A DNA stretch of 52,846 nt from Bacteroidota bacterium (lineage in GTDB: Bacteria; Bacteroidota; Bacteroidia; JAHEXY01): the NCBI GenBank assembly GCA_023251875.1, contig JAHEXY010000016.1, positions 1 through 52,846 on the forward strand. The letters run 5' to 3'. The notes under the pieces are model-generated. The model searched no databases. It was not told the origin of the DNA and saw only the letters and a program-made list of their open reading frames with translations. Of the stretch, positions 8,562 to 16,041 are shown one piece after another; positions within the stretch are counted from its first letter, which is position 1; each line of letters starts with the position of its first letter. Both the position numbers and the translations under genes were made by a program.

Positions 8562-9061
8562 TTTATATGATTTGTTAGAGATTAATACAGGAAAAAAATA
8601 GGATGTTGTTATTCTTGAATGCTTTTTGAAAAGTATAAGCAATTAACTGCAAGAAAAAATTTAATCACCTAACTTTTTTAACATGTTAATAAATTTGAAT
8701 TGATATGCTGAAAGCAATTGGCTCCAAAATTATGAATCGTGTACGCCAAACTAAGTCGTAGTAAAAATATTTATGAAATAAAGGTCTTGAGCACTTGACA
8801 AATTTTAGTTTCCCGATAAATTGGAATATGAAAAAATTTCTCATCCCACTTAATCTCTACAAAAGGCAATAAAATTTTACCCCGGTAATATTTTCATCAT
8901 TATTAATTAAGGTTTTAGGTAGGTCAAATTTTCTTATTTATGATAAGAATTGAAATAATTTTAAAATATCAAATAATTAAACATCTGATTATGTAACTAT
9001 TAAAGAAATTTCACTTTTCTTCTCAACGAATCCGTTTTATATATAAACCAACTCAAAAACT
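8562..9061. other. Intergenic region between divergent retron and sigma-factor genes
   Basis: No gene was found in these 500 bases. The retron operon leaves to the left and the sigma-factor gene to the right, so both promoters should lie here. The one distinct feature is a perfect 12-bp palindrome ttaacatgttaa at 8678-8689, about 117 bases upstream of the DnaB-like ATG, a possible operator. The rest is AT-rich without recognisable structure. Confidence 0.5.
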
Positions 9062-9661
9062 ATGGAAACAAACATGATGAATAGCTCTTGCAAAGAAGAT
9101 TTATTAACAGTTAATGAATTAAAGAAAGGCGATATGAATGCCTGGGGAAAATTATATAAGAAATATAATCATGGGGTATTTACAAAGATTAAGTTAAGCC
9201 TTGGCAATAGTGACTTATCGTATGATTTAATGATGGACGTATTTATGAAAGTTTATGCCAGAATAAATCAATATGACGGAAAATCGGGAGCTTTTTCATC
9301 TTGGATATATACCATTACCCAACATCAAATAATTGATTATACCAGAGGAAAGCACAATAGTTCAACGCAATCTTTATTTAGAGGAAAAAATGAAGATATT
9401 GAAATGATTCAGGTAAAAGATACGGCAAATAATTGTGAGGAAACATTGGAGCTTAATCAAAAAAAGTTAAGGCTGAGAAAAGCAATTGAAAAATATATTA
9501 GCTGCAATAAATCGAAGCGAGCGCTCCTTATGTATTACATGAATGAAATGAGTTATAATGAAATTTCTGAAACATTACATGAAAAACTCAACACAGTGAG
9601 ATCATACATACATAGGGCTAAGCAGATACTTAAAGTAAAAGCAAGTGCAATGCTATTATAA
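9062..9661 (+). CDS. ECF-type RNA polymerase sigma factor
   Basis: The 199-residue protein has sigma-70 region 2 (about 28-98, including YDLMMDVFMKVYARINQYDG and FSSWIYTITQHQIIDYTRG). Region 4 helix-turn-helix lies at about 140-195 (ALLMYYMNEMSYNEISETL and VRSYIHRAKQILK). The spacing, with no region 3, is that of an ECF (group IV) sigma factor, which directs RNA polymerase to a small regulon. ECF genes usually sit beside a membrane anti-sigma factor. Here the next gene downstream encodes a soluble unknown protein without transmembrane segments, so the control mechanism is not evident. An internal ATG at residue 6 is an alternative start. Confidence 0.88.
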   Translation: METNMMNSSCKEDLLTVNELKKGDMNAWGKLYKKYNHGVFTKIKLSLGNSDLSYDLMMDVFMKVYARINQYDGKSGAFSSWIYTITQHQIIDYTRGKHNSSTQSLFRGKNEDIEMIQVKDTANNCEETLELNQKKLRLRKAIEKYISCNKSKRALLMYYMNEMSYNEISETLHEKLNTVRSYIHRAKQILKVKASAMLL

Positions 9662-9678
9662 ATTAAAAACAGAAACTT

Positions 9679-9782
9679 ATGAAATAGCCATGCACCAACA
9701 GTGCACAAACATTGATGAACATTGAATGGCGTCACGATGAATCGGGATGACCTTTTAAAAACAAATTATCTACATATGAATA
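9679..9782 (+). promoter_or_regulatory. Conserved hairpin leader, copy A
   Basis: A 44-base block (9679-9722) starts with the minimal frame atgaaatag (Met-Lys-stop), followed by a tgcac/gtgca hairpin with a five-base loop. It matches 43066-43109 at 38 of 44 positions. A second conserved block (9757-9782) reads aaaaacaaattat, one variable base, then tacatatgaat and ends in the downstream start codon. The sequence between the blocks differs in length and content between copies. The downstream genes are unrelated, so conservation points to a shared cis-regulatory leader or a small RNA rather than to coding homology. Confidence 0.55.
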
Positions 9783-10399
9783 ACCAAAAAATAAAAACAG
9801 AAGAGGAATTAAATCAATTATTAAGTTTAGTAACAAAAGAAGATTTAATAAGATTTTTTGAAATTGAAGAACATTTATTAAAAAGATTTCTTGCATGTTA
9901 TGTTTTTTATGACGCAATAAAGTATGATGCAGCAATTACATATGATGAATTTAACAAAACCGTTAGCATAATTGAACCTAATTTACTAATGACTGCCGGC
10001 AGAAATGCTAATTCAAATCAGGAAGGCGATAATACAAGTGGTGTGAAAAATAAAATTAAAGGTAGTTCTGAAAATATCGTATGTAATAAGCAAAAAAATA
10101 GAAAATATGAAGACTTAGATAAGGAAAAAATTGAATTGATAAAATCGCTTTTAAAAGAATATGGTAGAAAAGATGATGGCAAAAGGAATATTATTTTTTA
10201 TTATTCAACGTATGATATGAAAATTCAAGTTGATTCATTATTCTTAACGTTATATCAATTTGTTTGCAAGCAATTTTTGTTATTAAAAATAGGCGAAATT
10301 AAACCTGATGTTGCATTATACAGAAAATATCAAATTGCCAGGAGGTTAATAATTACACTATATCCGAAAGAATTTAAGCATATTGAGAAAACAATTTAA
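9776..10399 (+). CDS. Hypothetical soluble protein, paralogue of a downstream remnant
   Basis: Not recognised. About 207 residues from the ATG at 9776; the frame extends to a TTG at 9722, but 9776 coincides with the start codon in the conserved leader shared with 43194. The N-terminal third is helical (TEEELNQLLSLVTKEDLIRFFEIEEHLLKRF). A low-complexity Asn/Lys-rich linker follows (about 80-125), then a helical C-terminal region ending with YRKYQIARRLIITLYPKEF. The YRKYQIARRL motif recurs in a short remnant at 11104-11166, so the family was once duplicated here. There are no membrane segments. The ECF sigma factor upstream is the only regulatory context. Confidence 0.7.
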   Translation: MNNQKIKTEEELNQLLSLVTKEDLIRFFEIEEHLLKRFLACYVFYDAIKYDAAITYDEFNKTVSIIEPNLLMTAGRNANSNQEGDNTSGVKNKIKGSSENIVCNKQKNRKYEDLDKEKIELIKSLLKEYGRKDDGKRNIIFYYSTYDMKIQVDSLFLTLYQFVCKQFLLLKIGEIKPDVALYRKYQIARRLIITLYPKEFKHIEKTI

Positions 10400-10480
10400 C
10401 GGCTCATCAAAATTGATTTTAAGGAAAACTTCTGCCAAGCCGGAAACTTTTTTAATTTTTTCTCGTACAAATAAATAGAA

Positions 10481-10622
10481 TCTGTCCATAGAGTCTAAAA
10501 ATAGAACGCAGATGACGCTGATTTTTATGATAAGTCATGATTTTATCAGTGAAAATCATACTAATCTGTGTCATCAGCGTTCTGTTGTATTTTGAATTTT
10601 GCCACATTATTGACAGACACTA
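10481..10622. repeat. MITE-like repeat, copy 1 (tctgtccatagag family)
   Basis: This ~140-base sequence begins tctgtccatagagtctaaaa and ends ttgacagacact. It carries an internal inverted repeat (gaacgcagatgacgctg and its partial complement ending cagcgttc). A second copy, highly similar over its whole length, lies at 28793-28946, and a shorter relic of the internal part (atctgcgttatcagcgttcc) at about 24234-24253. It is non-coding. Copy 1 has lost the outer bases of its left terminus. Confidence 0.75.
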
Positions 10623-10646
10623 AATAGATGGTTTAAATTGTAATTT

Positions 10647-11087
10647 ATGAACAAAGATGAACTCTTAGGGTTATGGATTTTAACAAATCGCAAAGACAAT
10701 GAAGCAGCAACAGATTCTTCGTTTACCATTTTTGATAAAAAGTATGAAATTGTTATGCCCGAAATGGAAATATTATTTTTTATTGAGCAAAATAACGCAT
10801 GTTACCATATTGGTATTACCGAAAGAACGGAAGAGGAGCGAAAGGAATATGATTACAACACCCTATATGATAATACCTCATTTTTACCAGGTACATTTGA
10901 TCATGAAAATGGAACTGTTAAAATTCTTGAAGAAGGGAAATTTGAAATTTTACCAAATGGCAAACTATACATTGTAGAAAAAAACGATGATTATTTCTGT
11001 GAAGAGATTTGGTGCAGATTATCCAATGATAAAATGGAATTGAGAAACTTTGTTAATTTATTAATGAAAGATTTAAACCACAGCTAA
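10647..11087 (+). CDS. Hypothetical small acidic protein
   Basis: Not recognised. The 146-residue protein is acidic and mostly beta-like. It starts MNKDELLGLWILTNRKD, and the GLW start followed by alternating strands (FEILPNGKLYIVEKNDDYFCEEIW) resembles small lipocalin-like beta-barrels that begin with LxGxW. No signal peptide is present, so it is probably cytosolic. It lies just after a MITE-like repeat and before the remnant at 11104. The lipocalin-like reading is a guess from strand pattern only. Confidence 0.6.
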   Translation: MNKDELLGLWILTNRKDNEAATDSSFTIFDKKYEIVMPEMEILFFIEQNNACYHIGITERTEEERKEYDYNTLYDNTSFLPGTFDHENGTVKILEEGKFEILPNGKLYIVEKNDDYFCEEIWCRLSNDKMELRNFVNLLMKDLNHS

Positions 11088-11103
11088 CAGTTAAGTATAC
11101 GCA

Positions 11104-11166
11104 GACAGAAAATATCAAATTGCAGGGAGGCTATTTGAACATTGCTTGTTTAAGAATGTATTTTAA
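11104..11166 (+). pseudogene. C-terminal remnant of a 9776-type gene
   Basis: The frame reads DRKYQIAGRLFEHC and ends at a stop codon at 11164-11166. It matches the YRKYQIARRL C-terminal motif of the protein at 9776-10399, and the DNA agrees over about 25 bases (agaaaatatcaaattgc). Only about 20 codons remain and no start is present, so it is the scar of a deleted paralogue. Confidence 0.55.
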
Positions 11167-11234
11167 ACTAATAAATACAACTTTTTCTATTTTTTTCGTA
11201 CGACCATATTCCAAACAATTTAAAATATAAAGCT

Positions 11235-11783
11235 ATGGATCATTTGAATTATATCGTTTACATGAAATATGGCGTTCACACAGGAGAACCTGTTGAATCA
11301 ATACTCGAAAGAAAAAATAATGAATTTCAGAATGCAGGAAGAGTTTTTTGGGGATATGGAGGCAGCCTATGTCACCCTATAAATCAAATTCAGCCTTTTG
11401 CAAAAAGGGCTCAAAATGCAACTGAGAATATTTATTTAGTTATGAGTAAAACTAATTCTGGCAATAATGGAGAGCCAAGAACTTCACAAAAATACTCTAT
11501 TGACAAGGAGAATTGGAAGGAAATGCCTAAAGGAATACAAGTTCTTGGTTCTAAACATGCAGTTGTTTGTGATAAAATAGAATTATGCAAATTTGATTTG
11601 GATTTAAATTTATATGAAATAGGAGTTGGTCCAAGTACAGGATGGATTTTAGGTGACTATATTGGAAATAGAGTTGATAAAGCTTGTGCGATAAAAGCAA
11701 TTAAAAAAAATCCAGAGAAAAAAATAGAAATTAGTTTAATTGCAAAGTTATTGCCTCCTTATGCAGTATTCATTTCATATTAA
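11235..11783 (+). CDS. Hypothetical protein upstream of McrBC
   Basis: Function unknown. The 182-residue soluble protein has distinctive motifs: GEPVESILERKNNEF, then GRVFWGYGGSLCHPINQIQPFA, YLVMSKTNSG and a C-terminal VGPSTGWILGDYIGNRVDKACA. The FWGYGG-x-LCHP block has an invariant-looking Cys-His pair and aromatic residues that suggest a ligand-binding or enzymatic pocket. It lies 145 bases upstream of the first mcrB on the same strand and may belong to the restriction operon as an accessory gene. No membrane segment or signal peptide is seen. Confidence 0.7.
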   Translation: MDHLNYIVYMKYGVHTGEPVESILERKNNEFQNAGRVFWGYGGSLCHPINQIQPFAKRAQNATENIYLVMSKTNSGNNGEPRTSQKYSIDKENWKEMPKGIQVLGSKHAVVCDKIELCKFDLDLNLYEIGVGPSTGWILGDYIGNRVDKACAIKAIKKNPEKKIEISLIAKLLPPYAVFISY

Positions 11784-11928
11784 AATATGTTAGGCTTTTT
11801 AAATGCAAATAATTGTATCCACCAATAATTATTTATAACTAATATGTTGTGTTTTATATCTTTAATATTTAACATTGTTTATAAGATGTAAAGTACTACA
11901 AATCTCTCTTTTCTGATATTAGAATACT

Positions 11929-13230
11929 ATGATTAAAAAACTTAAGTTACCACAATTTCGAATTCCCAAACACTTCCTTGATGAAGCCAACAAGATTACT
12001 CAACTTTTTTTAGCACGAATAATAGGCGAGCAGATTGATAAAAGTATAAAATTGATTGATTTAACAATTGGTGACAAAACGCTAAAAAATTGTACTTATG
12101 TTCCAAGATCAACTACTAAAGGGAATTTACAATATCTCATAGATGTTTTAAATGATGGGGAAATTAGAATTAGACAAATTTTAGAAGGTTCTGAAAAGAA
12201 TGCGGAGGGGGATGTATATATTGACATAACTTTATCTTGGAAAGTTCACCCACTCAACCTTATCTTATTTGGGCCACCTGGAACCGGGAAAACATATACT
12301 GCTATTGAACGGGCGGTAGAAGTTATAGATTATAAAGAATGGAGAAAGGCAGATAATGTAAGGACTGAATATCCAAAGAAAGCTCGAGAAATAATCAAAA
12401 CAAGTTTTGATGAACTTAGGAAAGATGGTCGAATTGAATTTATAACTTTTCACCAATCGTATTCTTACGAAGAATTTATTGAAGGTATTAAACCGATAAT
12501 TTCTTCAACTAAAACGGATGCAGATTCAAATCAAATAAAGTATAAAATTCATTTTGGTGTTTTTAAAGAATTAGCAGAAAAAGCAAAAAAAGATTTAGAC
12601 AATAATTATGTTCTTATAATTGATGAAATAAACAGAGGAAATGTTTCTCAAATATTTGGAGAGTTAATTACATTAATTGAAAAAAACAAGAGATTGGGTG
12701 AAGATGAGGTTTTAGAACTAACTTTACCATATTCAAGCGAAGCCTTTTGTATTCCACCTAATTTATACATAATAGCAACCATGAACACTGCCGATAAAAG
12801 TGTTGAAGCATTAGATACAGCTCTTAGACGAAGATTTTATTTTGAAGAAATAAGCCCAATATCAACTTTAATACCAGAAATAATTCCGATAGAAGGTATG
12901 CCAAAAATTGAAATAAGAAAAATATTTGAAACCATAAATCATCGTTTAGAAATACTAAAAGACAAAGATCATCAAATTGGTCATGAATATTTAATGAACT
13001 GCAAAATAGAAAATGATGTAATAGAAGCATTTCAATACAAAATCATTCCCTTATTAAAGGAATATTTTTATTCTGATTATGGTAAAATTGCCTTAGTATT
13101 AGGAGATGACTTTATTGAAAGAGAAAAAAAACAAGACAGCATTAAAGATAATGATAGTGAAGATGAATATTTCTATGAAATTAAAAATGAAATAGAAATT
13201 GAATGGATAAACAAAATAACACTTATTTAA
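11929..13230 (+). CDS. mcrB: McrB-like AAA+ GTPase, first subunit
   Basis: The 433-residue protein has a ~105-residue N-terminal domain of its own type, presumably for DNA recognition. An McrB AAA+ motor follows: FGPPGTGKT (Walker A, about 114-122), FHQSYSYEEFIEGIKP, VLIIDEINRGN (Walker B, about 228-238), then TMNTADKSVEALDTALRRRF with sensor and arginine-finger residues. McrB forms GTP-driven hexamers that translocate DNA and, with McrC, cut DNA containing modified cytosine. A second, non-identical McrB follows 13 bases downstream. The C-terminus ends sooner after the AAA+ module than in the neighbour. Motor identity is secure; the DNA modification recognised is unknown. Confidence 0.92.
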   Translation: MIKKLKLPQFRIPKHFLDEANKITQLFLARIIGEQIDKSIKLIDLTIGDKTLKNCTYVPRSTTKGNLQYLIDVLNDGEIRIRQILEGSEKNAEGDVYIDITLSWKVHPLNLILFGPPGTGKTYTAIERAVEVIDYKEWRKADNVRTEYPKKAREIIKTSFDELRKDGRIEFITFHQSYSYEEFIEGIKPIISSTKTDADSNQIKYKIHFGVFKELAEKAKKDLDNNYVLIIDEINRGNVSQIFGELITLIEKNKRLGEDEVLELTLPYSSEAFCIPPNLYIIATMNTADKSVEALDTALRRRFYFEEISPISTLIPEIIPIEGMPKIEIRKIFETINHRLEILKDKDHQIGHEYLMNCKIENDVIEAFQYKIIPLLKEYFYSDYGKIALVLGDDFIEREKKQDSIKDNDSEDEYFYEIKNEIEIEWINKITLI

Positions 13231-13243
13231 AATATAGCCTAAA

Positions 13244-14647
13244 ATGAAAAGTGAAAATTATAACTTGGAAATTACTAAAGTTTGGTTGGATTGGACTCAG
13301 GGTCAAGTGGCTAATGCCGCATTGGGTGGAAATATTCGAAATGAAAAAGGTAAACCCAAAATACCTAATAGAGTTAAAGAAATTAAATTGAAATATAATA
13401 ACATAACTTATGAAGCATCCTTAGGTGACAATGGTCGCATCGCATTTTCAGTTAAAGGTGGCGACAAAAGTATCAAGATGAAGTTTATTAACGCAGTAAA
13501 AAACGCTAATCAAATTCAAACTGAAAAAATTAGTATTGATGTTGAGATATCGTGGGAAGAATCTGATGAACCATTAAACTTAATTTTATATGGACCACCG
13601 GGTACCGGAAAAACCTATACTGCAATTGAACGTGCCGTAAAAATTATTGATTATAAAAAATGGGGCGAAGCAAAAAGTAACGGAGGACAAAGAGAACAAA
13701 TAAAAATATTATTTGATGAATTTAGAAAAGAAGGTCAAATTGAGTTTATAACTTTTCATCAATCATATTCATACGAAGAATTTATTGTTGGCATTAAGCC
13801 TGAAATTGTAGGGATTAAGCCTGAAGTTGATGTTAATATTGAGGGTAATAACAGTTCCAATTCTGTAAATGCTAAAGAAAGAACTAGCACTGAAATAAAA
13901 TACAAAGTACAACCTGGTATATTTAATAAATTTTCAGAAAAAGCAAAAAAAAACTGGGAGGATAAAAAATTTGAAAAACATGTTCTCATAATTGATGAGA
14001 TAAACAGAGGCAACATAACTCAAATTTTTGGCGAACTAATTACATTAATAGAAAAAAATAAAAGATTAGGTGAAGATGAAGCCCTAGAGGTAAAGTTGCC
14101 TTATTCAGTTAAACCGGATGAAAGGTTTGTAGTACCGCCTAATTTATACATAATAGCAACCATGAATACTGCCGATAGAAGCGTTGAGGCATTGGATACC
14201 GCTTTAAGAAGAAGATTCCATTTTGAAGAAATTACAGCAGATTTAAAGCAAATACCAAAAACAATTTCATATGAAGATTCAAATTTAGAACTAAGAGATA
14301 TTTTTGAAGCAATCAACAAACGGATAAAATTGCTTAAAGATAAAGACCATCAAATTGGACATGAGTACTTAATGTATTGTAAAACTATATATGATGTTAT
14401 AGAGGCATTTCAATACAAAATTATGCCCTTATTAAAGGAGTACTTTTATTCTGATTATAGTAATATTAATAAAGTACTTGGCAATTGTGGCTTTATTACA
14501 ATAAAAGACAAAAAAAACATTCTCTTTCCTAGCCAATTATATAAGTTGAATTCAGAAGAACTTGAAGATAAATATGATTTTAAAGATTTAACAAATATTC
14601 AAGAAATGGAAATTATTACGTCTTTTAATAAAATAGCCGAAAAATGA
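13244..14647 (+). CDS. mcrB: McrB-like AAA+ GTPase, second subunit
   Basis: The 467-residue paralogue of the preceding gene has a nearly identical AAA+ core: YGPPGTGKT (about 116-124), FHQSYSYEEFIVGIKP, VLIIDEINRGN, TMNTADRSVEALDTALRRRF and LKDKDHQIGHEYLM. Its N-terminal ~110 residues differ (WLDWTQGQVANAALGGNIR), so the two subunits probably recognise different DNA features or form a mixed ring. An insertion after the FHQSYSY motif (IVGIKPEVDVNIEGNNSSN) includes a short internal duplication of GIKPE. The stop codon overlaps the mcrC start by 4 bases. Translational coupling indicates a single operon. Confidence 0.92.
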   Translation: MKSENYNLEITKVWLDWTQGQVANAALGGNIRNEKGKPKIPNRVKEIKLKYNNITYEASLGDNGRIAFSVKGGDKSIKMKFINAVKNANQIQTEKISIDVEISWEESDEPLNLILYGPPGTGKTYTAIERAVKIIDYKKWGEAKSNGGQREQIKILFDEFRKEGQIEFITFHQSYSYEEFIVGIKPEIVGIKPEVDVNIEGNNSSNSVNAKERTSTEIKYKVQPGIFNKFSEKAKKNWEDKKFEKHVLIIDEINRGNITQIFGELITLIEKNKRLGEDEALEVKLPYSVKPDERFVVPPNLYIIATMNTADRSVEALDTALRRRFHFEEITADLKQIPKTISYEDSNLELRDIFEAINKRIKLLKDKDHQIGHEYLMYCKTIYDVIEAFQYKIMPLLKEYFYSDYSNINKVLGNCGFITIKDKKNILFPSQLYKLNSEELEDKYDFKDLTNIQEMEIITSFNKIAEK

Positions 14648-15879
14648 AGGTAAAAACAATTTATGAATATGGTATAATTAAATTAGAAAACGAACATCTA
14701 AAAATATTAGACAATTATAAAAAACGAATTAAGCATAATTTTTATGATGTTGCATATAACAAAGTAATTTTTAAAAATTATGTAGGAGTTTTAAAAGTAG
14801 GTAATTTGCAAATTGAAGTTCTACCAAAAATTGATAACGTTTTAGAAGGTGAAAGTAAACTTTGGCGTGACGTATTAGTTGATATGCTACGCGAATGTTC
14901 AAAGATTAAAATTAATACGCTCAACTTCGCAAAATTAAAATCTGAAAAAAAATCGTTTTTTGATTTATATGTTGAACCCTTTTTAAATGAAGTAAAGGGT
15001 TTAAAGCGACAAGGTTTAATTAAAAAATATCATACCGTAGAAGAAAATTGTAAAAGCCTAAAAGGGAAATTGCTTCTCACAAAACATTTGAAGAAAAATT
15101 ATATTAACAAGCAATATTTTTATGTCTCTCACAATGTTTATGATACCAACAATATATACAATCAAATAATTTATATGGCGCTTATGGCTATCCAAGAAAT
15201 TGGCATAAATTCTAAATCAATTTCAATAATAAATGGTTTACTCCTTGATTACCCGTATCAAAATAATATATATATAGACAAAAATACATTTGATAAATTA
15301 ATTTATGATAGGATGTCTATACGTTATAAAAATGCAATTTCAATAGCAAAATTGATTTTATTACAATATCAACCTATGCTTACTAAGGGAAAAGAAGATG
15401 TCATCGCATTTATGTTTGATATGAATAACTTATGGCAAGAATATGTGAAAAGACAACTTGTAAAAGTTAAAGAAATTACTTTTGAATCAAAAAATTCAAC
15501 TGATTTTTGGAAAATAGAAAATAAAATAAATGATAATACGAATAGAAAAATTATTGCAGATATGCTTATTTGGACAAATGATAATTCCGATAAACTTGTT
15601 TTAGATACAAAATGGAAATTGGAAAAAAATATCCTCAATTCAGCCGATTTAAAACAAATGTTTGTTTATAATTTATATTTTAAATGTAAAACCGCCATTT
15701 TACTCGTTCCTGCTATAAAAACAGAATTTATTTGTAAAGGGCCATTTGAAAAACTAGAAGGAGTAAACGTATCTGAATGCATAGTTGCCGGTATTAATAT
15801 TATTAAAAATGGGAAATTAAATCCATCACTTGGAATGGAAATTTATTATCAATTAATCCTTCCGTCTTTACTAAATTGA
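14644..15879 (+). CDS. mcrC: McrC-like nuclease subunit
   Basis: The 411-residue protein overlaps the second mcrB by 4 bases. The N-terminal half is the McrB-binding region (NYVGVLKVGNLQIEVLPKID is typical of McrC). The C-terminal half carries the PD-(D/E)xK nuclease core: IADML (Asp at about 306) followed by LVLDTKWK (Asp321-x-Lys323). McrC supplies the cleavage activity and stimulates GTP hydrolysis of the McrB ring. It ends at the convergent helicase remnant at 15923. Length and motif order look intact. Confidence 0.92.
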   Translation: MKVKTIYEYGIIKLENEHLKILDNYKKRIKHNFYDVAYNKVIFKNYVGVLKVGNLQIEVLPKIDNVLEGESKLWRDVLVDMLRECSKIKINTLNFAKLKSEKKSFFDLYVEPFLNEVKGLKRQGLIKKYHTVEENCKSLKGKLLLTKHLKKNYINKQYFYVSHNVYDTNNIYNQIIYMALMAIQEIGINSKSISIINGLLLDYPYQNNIYIDKNTFDKLIYDRMSIRYKNAISIAKLILLQYQPMLTKGKEDVIAFMFDMNNLWQEYVKRQLVKVKEITFESKNSTDFWKIENKINDNTNRKIIADMLIWTNDNSDKLVLDTKWKLEKNILNSADLKQMFVYNLYFKCKTAILLVPAIKTEFICKGPFEKLEGVNVSECIVAGINIIKNGKLNPSLGMEIYYQLILPSLLN

Positions 15880-15922
15880 ATTTATAAAAATGCTTGCAGG
15901 TTATAAATAGGCATTATTTTCA

Positions 15923-16010
15923 TTACTGATACACCAACACATAAAGCTTTACTTTTGCCCTTGATACGCCAATTAAGAGTTGCAGCATTATCCTTGTCTT
16001 TTTGAAAAGA
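15923..16010 (-). pseudogene. C-terminal remnant of a NERD-helicase paralogue
   Basis: Reading leftward, this stretch encodes IMLQLLIGVSRAKVKLYVLVYQ and a stop at 15923-15925. It is almost identical to the C-terminus of the helicase at 18873-20555 (IMLQLLIGASRAKVKLYVLVC), and the DNA match includes caccaacacataaagctt. It lies directly downstream of the other helicase (16042-17703), which has its own ending. A third helicase gene, or a duplicate of the second, once ended here and was replaced or deleted. Confidence 0.75.
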
Positions 16011-16041
16011 GTATTAATAAATTAAACGATATACAATACAA

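Noticed and set aside
8562-8642. N-terminal extension of the DnaB-like protein to a TTG at 8642
   Set aside because: It adds 27 residues not expected for the domain and uses a TTG codon, while the ATG at 8561 gives a normal start.
9722-9775. Start of the 225-residue frame at TTG 9722, and of the 901-residue frame at 43149
   Set aside because: Both extensions read through the conserved non-coding leader; the resulting similar peptides (KTNYLHMN and KTNYIHMN) come from leader conservation. The ATGs at 9776 and 43194 are preferred.
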